From the NCBI GenBank assembly GCA_903970185.1, contig CAJCIC010000004.1, positions 1-64,000 of the forward strand: DNA of 64,000 nucleotides. Reading direction: 5' to 3'. Under the pieces are notes generated by a model. It saw only the letters and a program-made list of their open reading frames with translations, ran no database searches and was not told the DNA's origin. A program made the translations under genes and the position numbers. Source of the DNA: Gammaproteobacteria bacterium. Its GTDB lineage: Bacteria; Pseudomonadota; Gammaproteobacteria; Burkholderiales; Burkholderiaceae_D. Shown here piece by piece: positions 55,636-64,000 of this stretch (its first letter is position 1; the number at the start of each line of letters is the position of its first letter).

Positions 55636-55661
55636 TAGCACTCACTAAGGGTGAGTGCTAA
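55635..55661 (+). promoter_or_regulatory. CIRCE operator (HrcA binding site)
   Basis: TTAGCACTC, nine nt, GAGTGCTAA: a perfect match to the CIRCE consensus. It overlaps the last base of the -10 and the transcription start region of groESL, so HrcA would block initiation under non-stress conditions. hrcA itself is not in the window. Confidence 0.95.
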
Positions 55662-55743
55662 CAAGGTCTGATCCGTTGGCCGCTCCAAACCCCATGCGAT
55701 TTTCTTCAAGCTGCGTTAATAACCTGATTATTAAGGAGATTTT

Positions 55744-56058
55744 ATGAACCTTCGTCCGTTGCACGATCGTGTGATCGTCAAACGTCTAGACAATGAAACC
55801 AAGACCGCGTCGGGAATCGTGATCCCCGACAATGTCGCCGAAAAACCTGATCAAGGCGAAGTGCTGGCAATTGGCAAGGGCAAGGCGCTCGACGACGGTT
55901 CGGTGCGTGCGCTCGAAGTCCGTGTTGGCGACCGCGTCCTGTTTGGCAAGTATTCCGGCCAGTCGGTCAAGGTCGATGGCCAAGAACTGCTCGTGATGCG
56001 CGAAGAAGACATCATGGCTGTAGTCGACGGACGCGCCGCGTCGGTCAAGGCTGCCTAA
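55744..56058 (+). CDS. groES: Co-chaperonin GroES (Hsp10)
   Basis: 104 residues, beginning [15 protein letters not shown], with the mobile loop [21 protein letters not shown] and [34 protein letters not shown]. Full length. AAGGAGA lies 7 nt before the ATG. It caps the GroEL ring. Preceded by a CIRCE-controlled promoter and followed by groEL after 45 nt. Confidence 0.97.
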   Translation: MNLRPLHDRVIVKRLDNETKTASGIVIPDNVAEKPDQGEVLAIGKGKALDDGSVRALEVRVGDRVLFGKYSGQSVKVDGQELLVMREEDIMAVVDGRAASVKAA

Positions 56059-56094
56059 GCATCCCGCTTCCGATTTAATTTCTCGAATATTTAG

Positions 56095-57756
<1,662 letters not shown>

Positions 57757-57789
57757 TTGTCCGACCGCTTTACGGTCTGATCTGTACCG

Positions 57790-57824
57790 GCCCCCTTCGC
57801 GCGCGAGCGCGAAGGGGGCTTTTC
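57790..57824 (+). terminator. groESL rho-independent terminator
   Basis: gcccccttcgcgc / gcgcgaagggggc pair in a long GC-rich stem followed by TTTTCTTT, 33 nt after the groEL stop. Confidence 0.9.
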
Positions 57825-57980
57825 TTTGTGCAGGGGGTGCGACGAAGCCGGTTTTGGCTGATCCGTTGCCACCAGTCCAACCAGGACGCGTGGCCTAACC
57901 GCAGCCGCAACGCCCTGAGCCACGAAGGGCTGCCAGGAACACGCGCCTTGCCCGCGGCAGCCACGCGCTCTGGCTGTCGT

Positions 57981-58520
57981 CTACCAGATGCGAAAGAGCA
58001 GCTGCAGCACGACTGCGCCGTGCAGGCGATTCTTGTAGTTCGGCACCACAGTCAGGTTGGCGCCAAGGCGTCCGTAGCTCGTGCTCGCCATCGGCAGCAG
58101 CGCTGGAAACCACGCGCCGTGCAGCATGTACGGATAGCCATCGAAGCCGCCTGCGACGCCGCCGAATTTGACCGGGCCCAGATGAAGCGGCTCCCACAGC
58201 ACGCCAACGTCGTGCGAGCGGCGGTTGTCACTGTTCAGGAAGGTGCCCCCAAGAAGCGAGAGGTCATCGCTGAAATCGAGCTGGCCACCGATGCCCCAGT
58301 TATCTTCGCGGTAACCGGCGTTGCGATTGAAGTGATAGGACAACACGCCCGGATTGATCCAGACCGCGTCGGGTACGAGGCTAAACGGCGCTTGCGCGAC
58401 GACGGGCGCGACCTGTGCGGGCTGGGCATCCGCATCACCCTCACTTGCACTGGCGTTAGCAGCAAGACACGCCAAGGCGACGAAGACGGCGATGCGATGC
58501 GACTGGAGTGGTTTGCACAT
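57981..58520 (-). CDS. Exported small beta-barrel-like protein, unknown function
   Basis: 179 residues. A signal peptide (RIAVFVALACLAANASA) is followed by a Pro/Ala/Gln-rich spacer and then about 130 residues of alternating, aromatic-rich strands (YHFNRNAGYREDNWGIGGQLDFSDDLSLLGGTFLNSDNRRSHDVG...), ending LQLLFRIW with a terminal aromatic residue. This pattern suggests an eight-stranded outer-membrane barrel, of the size of PagP/PagL-type enzymes. I do not see a catalytic signature that would assign it. Convergent with groEL. Confidence 0.6.
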   Translation of the reverse strand: MCKPLQSHRIAVFVALACLAANASASEGDADAQPAQVAPVVAQAPFSLVPDAVWINPGVLSYHFNRNAGYREDNWGIGGQLDFSDDLSLLGGTFLNSDNRRSHDVGVLWEPLHLGPVKFGGVAGGFDGYPYMLHGAWFPALLPMASTSYGRLGANLTVVPNYKNRLHGAVVLQLLFRIW

Positions 58521-58725
58521 GACGCGCCCTGCGTTTTTGCGGTTTGCGCACGATTATGCCGAATCGGGGCGGCGAGTCGATTTGGTATAATTGTGGCCGT
58601 TGCGTCCCAAACTGCCGGGCGCCCTCATCGATTCCCAGCGAAGCACGCCAAACCCGCTCGAGCGTTGGCCTAAATCCGTCGGAAACCACTGCTTTGGGGC
58701 GCCATGCAAGAACTGGAGCCCCCTG

Positions 58726-59289
58726 ATGTTTACATCCGAAAATCTTCCCGAACTCTTCCGCGCGCTCAATTTTGCCGCCGAGAAGCATCGTTCCCAAAAA
58801 CGCAAGGATGCCGAAGCAAGTCCTTACATCAATCATCCGATTCAGCTTTGCCTCGTGCTCTCCGAGGAAGGCGGCATCGATGATCCGGACGTGCTGATGG
58901 CGGCGCTGCTTCACGATACCATCGAGGACACCGAAACCACTTACGACGATTTGCGCGAGCGCTTTGGCGCAAAGGTCGCCGATGTCGTCATGGAAGTCAC
59001 CGACGACAAGACGCTGCCCAAGACAGAGCGCAAGCGCCTTCAGGTCGAGCATGCCGCAAGCCTGTCTGACGCCGCCAAGCTGGTCAAGCTCGCCGACAAG
59101 ATCTGCAACGTCCGCGACGTCGCCAAGAGCCCTCCGCACTGGTGGCCGATCGAGAGGCGCCTTGAGTATTTCGATTGGTCAAAGGCCGTGGTTGACGCGT
59201 TGCGCGGTGCCCATCCGCTGCTTGAGGACATCTTCGATCGAGCCTACCTGGAGAAGCCCAGGCTTGAGCGAAACGAAGCGCTCGCCTAG
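58726..59289 (+). CDS. MESH1-like HD domain (p)ppGpp hydrolase
   Basis: 187 residues, single HD domain of the RelA/SpoT hydrolase type: RALNFAAEKHRSQKRKDAEASPYINHPIQL, the HD pair in AALLHDTIEDTETT, and the second metal Asp in KLVKLADKICNVRDV. No synthetase, TGS or ACT domain is attached, so it is a small alarmone hydrolase of the HDDC3/MESH1 type, which also may act on NADPH. The ATG at 58726 is preceded by GGAG and starts the homologous part; the frame extends 45 codons upstream. Confidence 0.85.
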   Translation: MFTSENLPELFRALNFAAEKHRSQKRKDAEASPYINHPIQLCLVLSEEGGIDDPDVLMAALLHDTIEDTETTYDDLRERFGAKVADVVMEVTDDKTLPKTERKRLQVEHAASLSDAAKLVKLADKICNVRDVAKSPPHWWPIERRLEYFDWSKAVVDALRGAHPLLEDIFDRAYLEKPRLERNEALA

Positions 59290-60119
59290 CGCGCGTCGCT
59301 TGCCGGCAGCGCGAAGACACTGCGCGTGCTGGTGTAAATCGTGGCAATCGCCACAGGCGCGATGAGGAGAAAGCCGAAGCCCGCAGTCAGGATGCCAAGG
59401 ACCAGGGCAAGCAAGCCGACGATGCCAAAAGCCAGCATCGGCGAGATGTTCTTGAGCGAACCGAGAAAGCTCAACCTGAGCGACTCGATCGGCCCGACGC
59501 CGTGCAGCACGATCAAGGCCGGGGCGAACCAGTAGAGCATCAGAAACAGCGTCAACACGAGCGTCAGAATCAGAAGGCTCGGCAGCAGCGCTGGCAGCGC
59601 GTCCAGCTGATTCATGACGTTGAATTCGGTCAGCGTGATCACCACACCCAACATCCCGGCGACAAGGAACAAGACGAAGAACGCCGCGACAAGCGTTAGC
59701 GCCATCAGCGCCAGCCGGGAAAGATATTCACTGCGAAAACCCGCGAAGATCATGCCGACTTCGAACGGCCGGCCGGCTTCAACATCACGGCAGCCAAGGC
59801 AAAGACCGCCGATCATGACGGTCTGCACGACATGCAGTGCAAGCGCGCCCACCAACGGAATCAGCACGGTTGCCGCACAGACGATGACGAAGATCACCGC
59901 GCTTAGGATCCATCTGAGCGGATCGAGCCTGACGATGTCGGCGGCGTCGCGCCACCACGTCACCCCAGCCTCGATTGCGAGCGACTGCACAACGGGCTGC
60001 GGTCCCAAGAGAGGATCGGCAGGGTCGAGAAACGGGTCGCGCTCAGGATTCACGAGGGTGCCTGGGGCGAAGCCAAGCCATGCGTCATGTCGATAGCAAA
60101 AATCATCGGCCGAATTCAT
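59286..60119 (-). CDS. BPSS1780-type multi-pass membrane protein
   Basis: 277 residues. The family block EAGVTWWRDAADIVRLDPLRWILSAVIFVIVC leads into about six hydrophobic helices (ATVLIPLVGALALHVV, LALMALTLVAAFFVLFLVAGMLG, LLPSLLILTLVLTLFLMLYWFAPALIVL, GIVGLLALVLGILTAGFGFLLIAPVAIATIY). The ATG at 60119 is chosen because the frame upstream is antisense to the transporter gene. Function unknown; common in Burkholderiales. Confidence 0.75.
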   Translation of the reverse strand: MNSADDFCYRHDAWLGFAPGTLVNPERDPFLDPADPLLGPQPVVQSLAIEAGVTWWRDAADIVRLDPLRWILSAVIFVIVCAATVLIPLVGALALHVVQTVMIGGLCLGCRDVEAGRPFEVGMIFAGFRSEYLSRLALMALTLVAAFFVLFLVAGMLGVVITLTEFNVMNQLDALPALLPSLLILTLVLTLFLMLYWFAPALIVLHGVGPIESLRLSFLGSLKNISPMLAFGIVGLLALVLGILTAGFGFLLIAPVAIATIYTSTRSVFALPASDAR

Positions 60120-60154
60120 CGCGCGCGCAAGCGCGCGTGCACGGCAAGGCACAA

Positions 60155-61060
60155 TTAAGCCTCTTCGCGTCGTCTCGGAACCACGGCGGTAACAAGTGCG
60201 GCAATCACCAGGACCAGCGCCATCCAGTCCGAAGGCGAAGGACGCTCGCCTAAGATCGCCATGCTCGAAAAAACGCCAAGCGCCGGAATCATCATGCTCG
60301 ACAGCCCGCTTGCCCAGGGTGGCAGCCGCCTTGCAAGATCGAACCAGGCGATGTTTCCGAAACCGACCACAAGCACGGCGTTGTAGAGAATCGGCAGCCA
60401 TCCGCCAAGGGCGGGTACGACCCAGCCACGAACTTCAAGCATCGCGCTAAGCACAAGCATGGTCAGGGCCGCTGCAACCAGCATCCAGAAGGTCAGTGCG
60501 ACGGTGCCGACATTGACCGGCCAGCGCCTGAGCGCAAGGGTGCCAAAAGCCCATGAGACAGCGGCCGTGAGCATCAGGAAAACGCCCACCGGTTGATGGC
60601 CCAGATCGCGCGTCGAGCCGACCAAAAGCGCTGCCGCAACGATGCCGGCAATCACGCCCAGCCAGCCCAGCCGATCGGGCCTTTCGCCTTCGAACAGCAT
60701 GCCAAGCAGCGCGGCCCACGCGGGCATGGTGAATCCGAGGATGGCCGCGCGGCCAGGGGGCAATACCACCAGCGCCCAGGTCGCAAGCGTGTACCAAAGG
60801 ACCATGTTTGGAATCGCGAGGAGCGCAACGCGCACGCGCGCTGCCTTCGGCACGACCAGTGACATGCCGCGGCTTCGGGCAAAGGCAAAGAGCACGAGGG
60901 CACCGCCAAAAGTGCCAAGGAAGCGGAACCAAAGCGGCGGCAGGTGCTCGATGCCAAGTTTTGCGACGGGCCAGTTGCCGCCCCAGGCGAGCGTCAGAAA
61001 CACCAGTGCCAAAGCGCGTTTTATCGCCAGCGAGCGTGACCGCCTGGGGGTCTCATGCAT
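60155..61060 (-). CDS. EamA/DMT-family transporter
   Basis: 301 residues with ten predicted helices in two EamA repeats ([31 protein letters not shown] starts the first; [31 protein letters not shown] starts the second). The Pro/Gly-rich helix start [12 protein letters not shown] is typical of the drug/metabolite transporter superfamily. Substrate unknown. The ATG at 61060 (MHETPRR) precedes a basic cytoplasmic N-terminus. Confidence 0.87.
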   Translation of the reverse strand: MHETPRRSRSLAIKRALALVFLTLAWGGNWPVAKLGIEHLPPLWFRFLGTFGGALVLFAFARSRGMSLVVPKAARVRVALLAIPNMVLWYTLATWALVVLPPGRAAILGFTMPAWAALLGMLFEGERPDRLGWLGVIAGIVAAALLVGSTRDLGHQPVGVFLMLTAAVSWAFGTLALRRWPVNVGTVALTFWMLVAAALTMLVLSAMLEVRGWVVPALGGWLPILYNAVLVVGFGNIAWFDLARRLPPWASGLSSMMIPALGVFSSMAILGERPSPSDWMALVLVIAALVTAVVPRRREEA

Positions 61061-61105
61061 CGGTGCGCGCGCGCAGTACAATCGGGGTTATTTTCATGGA
61101 ATTCG

Positions 61106-61936
61106 ATGGTTTCTACGTTTGCAGATGGTGGCTTTGTGCAAAGCCTGCGTGCCAGATGGCTTCGCTCCTCAAGCCTGCTTTGCGTCGGACTGGACCCCGA
61201 CCCGACCCGGTTTCCCCCTCATCTTGCCGCCAAGCCCGACGCCATCAAGACGTTCTGTTGCGCGATCGTTGACGCGACCCACGATCTGGTCTGCGCGTTC
61301 AAGCCGCAAATCGCCTTTTTTGCCTCGGCCGCAGCCGAAGACCAGCTGCTTGACGTGATCGACTACATCCACGCGACGTATCCGGGCGTGCCCGTGATCC
61401 TCGATGCCAAGCGTGGCGACATCGGCTCGACCGCGGAGCATTATGCGCGAGAAGTGTTCGAACGGTTCCACGCCGACGCTGTCACGCTCTCGCCTTTTCT
61501 GGGCTTCGACTCGGTCGCGCCTTATCTCGCCTATCGCGGCAAGGGTGCGGTCATCCTGTGTCGCACATCCAATCCGGGCGCTGCCGAATTCCAGAACCTC
61601 GATTGCGCCGGCAAGCCGCTTTACCAGTGGATCGCTGAATCGGTTGCAACGCGCTGGAACGACACCGGGCAGTGCGCGCTCGTGGTCGGAGCCACAGCGC
61701 CAAGGGAACTCGCGCAAGTGCGTGCGCTGATCGGCGATGTTCCTGTTCTTGTGCCGGGTATCGGCGCCCAGGGCGGCGATATCGAGGCCACCGTCAACGC
61801 TGGAAAAACCGACGAGGGTGGGCTTATGATCAGTTCCTCGCGCGCCGTTCTGTATGCTGGCGACGGCGAGGATTTCGCCATGGACGCCCGTCGCGTTGCG
61901 ATCGAGACGCGCGACCTGATTAACCGCTACCGCTAG
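61106..61936 (+). CDS. pyrF: Orotidine 5'-phosphate decarboxylase, type 2
   Basis: 276 residues. The catalytic motif [18 protein letters not shown] (Asp-Lys-x-x-Asp) is intact, with [13 protein letters not shown] near the N-terminus and [12 protein letters not shown] (phosphate loop). It converts OMP to UMP in the cytoplasm. The type 2 form is larger than E. coli PyrF. The ATG at 61106 suits the family length; the frame extends 17 codons upstream. Confidence 0.94.
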   Translation: MVSTFADGGFVQSLRARWLRSSSLLCVGLDPDPTRFPPHLAAKPDAIKTFCCAIVDATHDLVCAFKPQIAFFASAAAEDQLLDVIDYIHATYPGVPVILDAKRGDIGSTAEHYAREVFERFHADAVTLSPFLGFDSVAPYLAYRGKGAVILCRTSNPGAAEFQNLDCAGKPLYQWIAESVATRWNDTGQCALVVGATAPRELAQVRALIGDVPVLVPGIGAQGGDIEATVNAGKTDEGGLMISSSRAVLYAGDGEDFAMDARRVAIETRDLINRYR

Positions 61937-61944
61937 AGGCCACT

Positions 61945-62421
61945 GTGTCTGAGCCGCTTGAAGCCGACTGGAAATCCAACGGCGTACGCGTCATCCGCGG
62001 CGATCAGCTTGATCCCAACACGGCGCAAACGCCAGGTATGCAACGCGCTGCTGCAATCAACTTCGCACGCGTTGGCGCGCAGAAAATATGGGCCGGGACA
62101 GTCACCATCCACCCCAATGCCAAGACCGGCGCGCATCATCATGGGGCGCTTGAGAGCGTCATCTACGTCGTCACCGGCAAGGCCCGCATGCGCTGGGGCG
62201 AGCGTCTCGAGTTCACGGCAGAAGCCGGACCGGGTGACTTCATTTTCGTGCCGCCTTACGTGCCGCATCAGGAAATCAATGCCAAAGACGACCAGCCCCT
62301 GCATTGCGTGCTGATGCGCAGTGACAATGAAGCGGTGGTCGTGAATCTGGATATCACGCCTGCCGAGCGCGTCGAGGAAGTGTATTGGGTCGACCCGATC
62401 CATGCGCATCCGCACAGCTAG
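61945..62421 (+). CDS. Cupin-domain protein
   Basis: 158 residues with a single cupin fold: motif 1 GAHHHGALESVIYVVTGKARMRWG (metal-binding His residues and Glu) and motif 2 GPGDFIFVPPYVPHQEIN. The GTG start lies 8 nt after the pyrF stop, so it may share the pyrF transcript. Substrate unknown; the close linkage to pyrF is not obviously functional. The stop shares CTAG with the convergent hydrolase. Confidence 0.8.
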   Translation: MSEPLEADWKSNGVRVIRGDQLDPNTAQTPGMQRAAAINFARVGAQKIWAGTVTIHPNAKTGAHHHGALESVIYVVTGKARMRWGERLEFTAEAGPGDFIFVPPYVPHQEINAKDDQPLHCVLMRSDNEAVVVNLDITPAERVEEVYWVDPIHAHPHS

Positions 62422-63338
62422 CGCGCAGCCAGAAACGGCTGCAGCTGTTCAAGCAGGAGCTCTGGCACCTCCTCGGCGATGAAATGGCCTGAAGGAAGCG
62501 CCATGCCGGTGACCGATGCCGCACATTTGGCACTCCAGTTTGCGACCGGATCGAACATGCGGCCAACGACGCCGCGCTCGCCATAGAGCACGAGCATCGG
62601 CGCGGCTATCTTCTCGCCGGCGGCGTCAGACGACCTGTCGTGCTCGAGATCGATGCCCGCCGAAGCCCGGTAGTCCTCGCAGCTCGCGTGCATCGCCTTG
62701 AGCCCCGAGAAGCAGCGCTCGTACTCGCTCATCGCTTCATCGGTGAAATGATCACTGCCGTTGCTGCTCCAGCTGCCAAGAAAAGTCTTCAGCACAGCGC
62801 CGGCGTTGGCTGCCATCAGCGACTCCGGCAAGGGCGCGGGCTGGATCAGGAAGAACCAGTGAAAATAGGCCCGCGCGAACTCCATGTCGGTGTGTTCGTA
62901 CATCGTCAGCGTGGGCGAGATGTCAAGCACACACAGGCGCTCGACCCGTTCTGCATGGTCAAGCGCGAGCCGATGCGCAACGCGGCCACCACGGTCGTGC
63001 CCGACCAGGTGAAATCGCGGCAGCTCGAGGATTCGCATGAGTTCGACCATATCGCTTGCCATCACGCGCTTGCTGTAGAGCGTATGCGGCGGCGAACTCG
63101 CCGGCTTGTCGGAATCGCCGTATCCCCTAAGGTCTGGACAGACGACTGAATAATCCTGCCTTAACGCCCCCACGATCTTGTGCCAGATGAAATGCGTTTG
63201 CGGGAAGCCGTGCAGCAGCAATACGGCCTTGGCGCCGGGATCGGGATGGCGAAAAACGCGGGCATGGATATTGACGTCGTTCACGGGCAGGGTCACCGCC
63301 GAAAAGTGCTTGAACGGGCTGCTCGCAGCGCCCATCAC
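62418..63338 (-). CDS. Alpha/beta hydrolase of the fluoroacetate/haloacetate dehalogenase family
   Basis: 306 residues. The active-site set of Rhodopseudomonas fluoroacetate dehalogenase is conserved at the same spacing: nucleophile D115 with R116 and R119 in GHDRGGRVAHR, D139 in VLDISPT, H160-W161 in YFHWFF, Y223 in EDYRASAGIDLEHD and H285 in PSGHF. HGFPQ forms the oxyanion side. It may hydrolyse haloacetates, possibly C-F bonds; no halide exporter or regulator is adjacent. Start is GTG at 63338 overlapping the upstream amidase stop (GTGA), or ATG 3 nt later. Confidence 0.85.
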   Translation of the reverse strand: MMGAASSPFKHFSAVTLPVNDVNIHARVFRHPDPGAKAVLLLHGFPQTHFIWHKIVGALRQDYSVVCPDLRGYGDSDKPASSPPHTLYSKRVMASDMVELMRILELPRFHLVGHDRGGRVAHRLALDHAERVERLCVLDISPTLTMYEHTDMEFARAYFHWFFLIQPAPLPESLMAANAGAVLKTFLGSWSSNGSDHFTDEAMSEYERCFSGLKAMHASCEDYRASAGIDLEHDRSSDAAGEKIAAPMLVLYGERGVVGRMFDPVANWSAKCAASVTGMALPSGHFIAEEVPELLLEQLQPFLAAR

Positions 63339-63847
63339 GCGATGTCGACCATGGCAGCGGCCTCAAGCAAGCCTTCAAGGGCGATCACCACCGACTGCGA
63401 TCGCACGGCATGGCGATCGCCCTTAAAATGAAAGGTTGCGACGCGGCGCCAGCCGGTGTTTGCGCCCCAGGCAAGGCAGACCGTGCCAACCGGCTTTTGC
63501 GGCGTGCCTCCTGCCGGCCCTGCGATCCCCGTGACGGACACAGCAAGTGCCGCGCGGCTTTGCAGAAGTGCGCCGTTGACCATCGCTGTTGCGACCGCCT
63601 CGGAGACAGCGCCTTGGGCCTTGATCAGCTCGGCAGGGACGTTGAGCAGCTCGGATTTCGCCGCATTCGAATAGGTCACGAAGCCGCGCTCGAACCAGTC
63701 GCTCGAGCCGGCAATTGAAGTCAATGCGGCAGCGACCATGCCTGCCGTGCACGACTCGGCGGTGGCGACCATCAGCCGGTGCTCGAGCAGCACTTTGCCG
63801 CAATCCTCTGCGAGCTGCGCAATCGCAGCGTGAAACGGATCATGCAT
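63335..63847 (-). CDS. pncC: Nicotinamide-nucleotide amidohydrolase (CinA C-terminal/PncC type)
   Basis: 170 residues of the CinA C-terminal domain alone: the Ser motif VATAESCTAGMVAAAL, YSNAAKSELLNV, and GIAGPAGGTPQKPVGTVCLAW. It deamidates nicotinamide mononucleotide to nicotinate mononucleotide in NAD salvage. Its start overlaps the pgpA stop by 8 nt, and its stop overlaps the hydrolase start, so the three are probably co-transcribed. The pgpA-pncC pairing is common in proteobacteria. Confidence 0.92.
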   Translation of the reverse strand: MHDPFHAAIAQLAEDCGKVLLEHRLMVATAESCTAGMVAAALTSIAGSSDWFERGFVTYSNAAKSELLNVPAELIKAQGAVSEAVATAMVNGALLQSRAALAVSVTGIAGPAGGTPQKPVGTVCLAWGANTGWRRVATFHFKGDRHAVRSQSVVIALEGLLEAAAMVDIA

Positions 63848-64000
63848 GCACGAGCCCCAGTCGCATGACGAGCGAGATCAGCAACAGCGAATAGAACGCG
63901 GCAAAGATGTCATCCCACATGACGCCAAAGCCGCTCTTGTAGCGGCGATCGAAGTAGCGAATCGGCGCAGGCTTGACGATATCAAAGAATCTGAAAATCA
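63840..64000 (-). CDS. pgpA: Phosphatidylglycerophosphatase A (partial, C-terminal end)
   Basis: The last 52 residues are visible: FRFFDIVKPAPIRYFDRRYK, then SGFGVMWDDIFAAFYSLLLISLVMRLGLVHA and TGA. The WDD-containing block and the final membrane helix are characteristic of PgpA, which dephosphorylates phosphatidylglycerol phosphate at the inner membrane. The N-terminus lies outside the window. Confidence 0.85.
   Translation of the reverse strand, partial: IFRFFDIVKPAPIRYFDRRYKSGFGVMWDDIFAAFYSLLLISLVMRLGLVHA

Overview
The window reads as chromosome of a high-GC betaproteobacterium, most likely Burkholderiales. This is inferred from family and gene-order cues only: the gapA-pgk-pyk-fba / purC / purE-purK-sua5 run, a BPSS1780-type membrane protein, kynBUA with a fused anthraniloyl-CoA monooxygenase/reductase, and CIRCE-controlled groESL. 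Genes are packed tightly. Most are core metabolism, but 50.1-55.5 kb is an accessory stretch that looks lower in GC by eye.

Layout. 0-4.5 kb: tcdA (partial), a ChaC-like cyclotransferase, an Hsp20 gene with an RpoH-type promoter, pdxH, a small unknown ORF, msrA and a flavin reductase. 4.6-11.6 kb: tryptophan catabolism (anthraniloyl-CoA monooxygenase/reductase; kynB-kynU-kynA-ridA, each overlapping the next by 4 nt; glutaryl-CoA dehydrogenase). 11.6-13.5 kb: a GDSL esterase autotransporter. 13.6-24.3 kb: a minus-strand run gapA, pgk, pyk, fba, DUF3667, purC, FimV-like, purE, purK, sua5. 24.4-39.1 kb: rsmE, a patatin-like lipase, a GH17 membrane glycosidase, a geranylgeranyl-reductase-type flavoprotein, maeB, an aminotransferase, a lytic transglycosylase, ubiD, a YqjK/YqjE/YqjD-like membrane trio, dacB and a HiPIP. 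39.2-47.5 kb: signalling (hybrid kinase, receiver, Hpt and FixJ-type regulator in one run; an M14 carboxypeptidase paired with a second hybrid kinase). 47.5-50.1 kb: a ferritin-like protein and an AI-2E family membrane protein. 55.6-64 kb: groESL, a beta-barrel candidate, a MESH1-like ppGpp hydrolase, a BPSS1780 protein, an EamA transporter, pyrF, a cupin, a fluoroacetate-dehalogenase-like hydrolase, a CinA-type amidase and the pgpA C-terminus.

Most interesting locus (50.5-53.6 kb). Five tandem minus-strand micro-genes (34-47 codons) encode peptides sharing an invariant C-terminal block, ELALVGGGDSTAFNLY. In that block 12 of 16 codons differ synonymously between copies with no amino-acid change, so the protein sequence is under selection. 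The block fits a double-glycine leader exactly (L-12, E-8, L-7, V-4, G-2, G-1), which predicts release of the octapeptide DSTAFNLY. Divergently transcribed beside them is a cytoplasmic protein with an N-terminal TPR-like region and an apparently intact C-terminal HD-GYP (cyclic-di-GMP phosphodiesterase) domain. I propose, as inference, a Gram-negative peptide-signalling module in which an exported, re-imported or neighbouring-cell peptide controls c-di-GMP turnover through a TPR receptor. No C39-peptidase exporter or RiPP-modifying enzyme is in the window. Next to it lies a type IV (AbiE) toxin-antitoxin pair in reversed gene order, with an 11-bp inverted repeat over its start codon.

A genome-style feature recurs: six convergent gene pairs overlap by exactly 4 nt at their stop codons, five of them sharing the palindrome CTAG.
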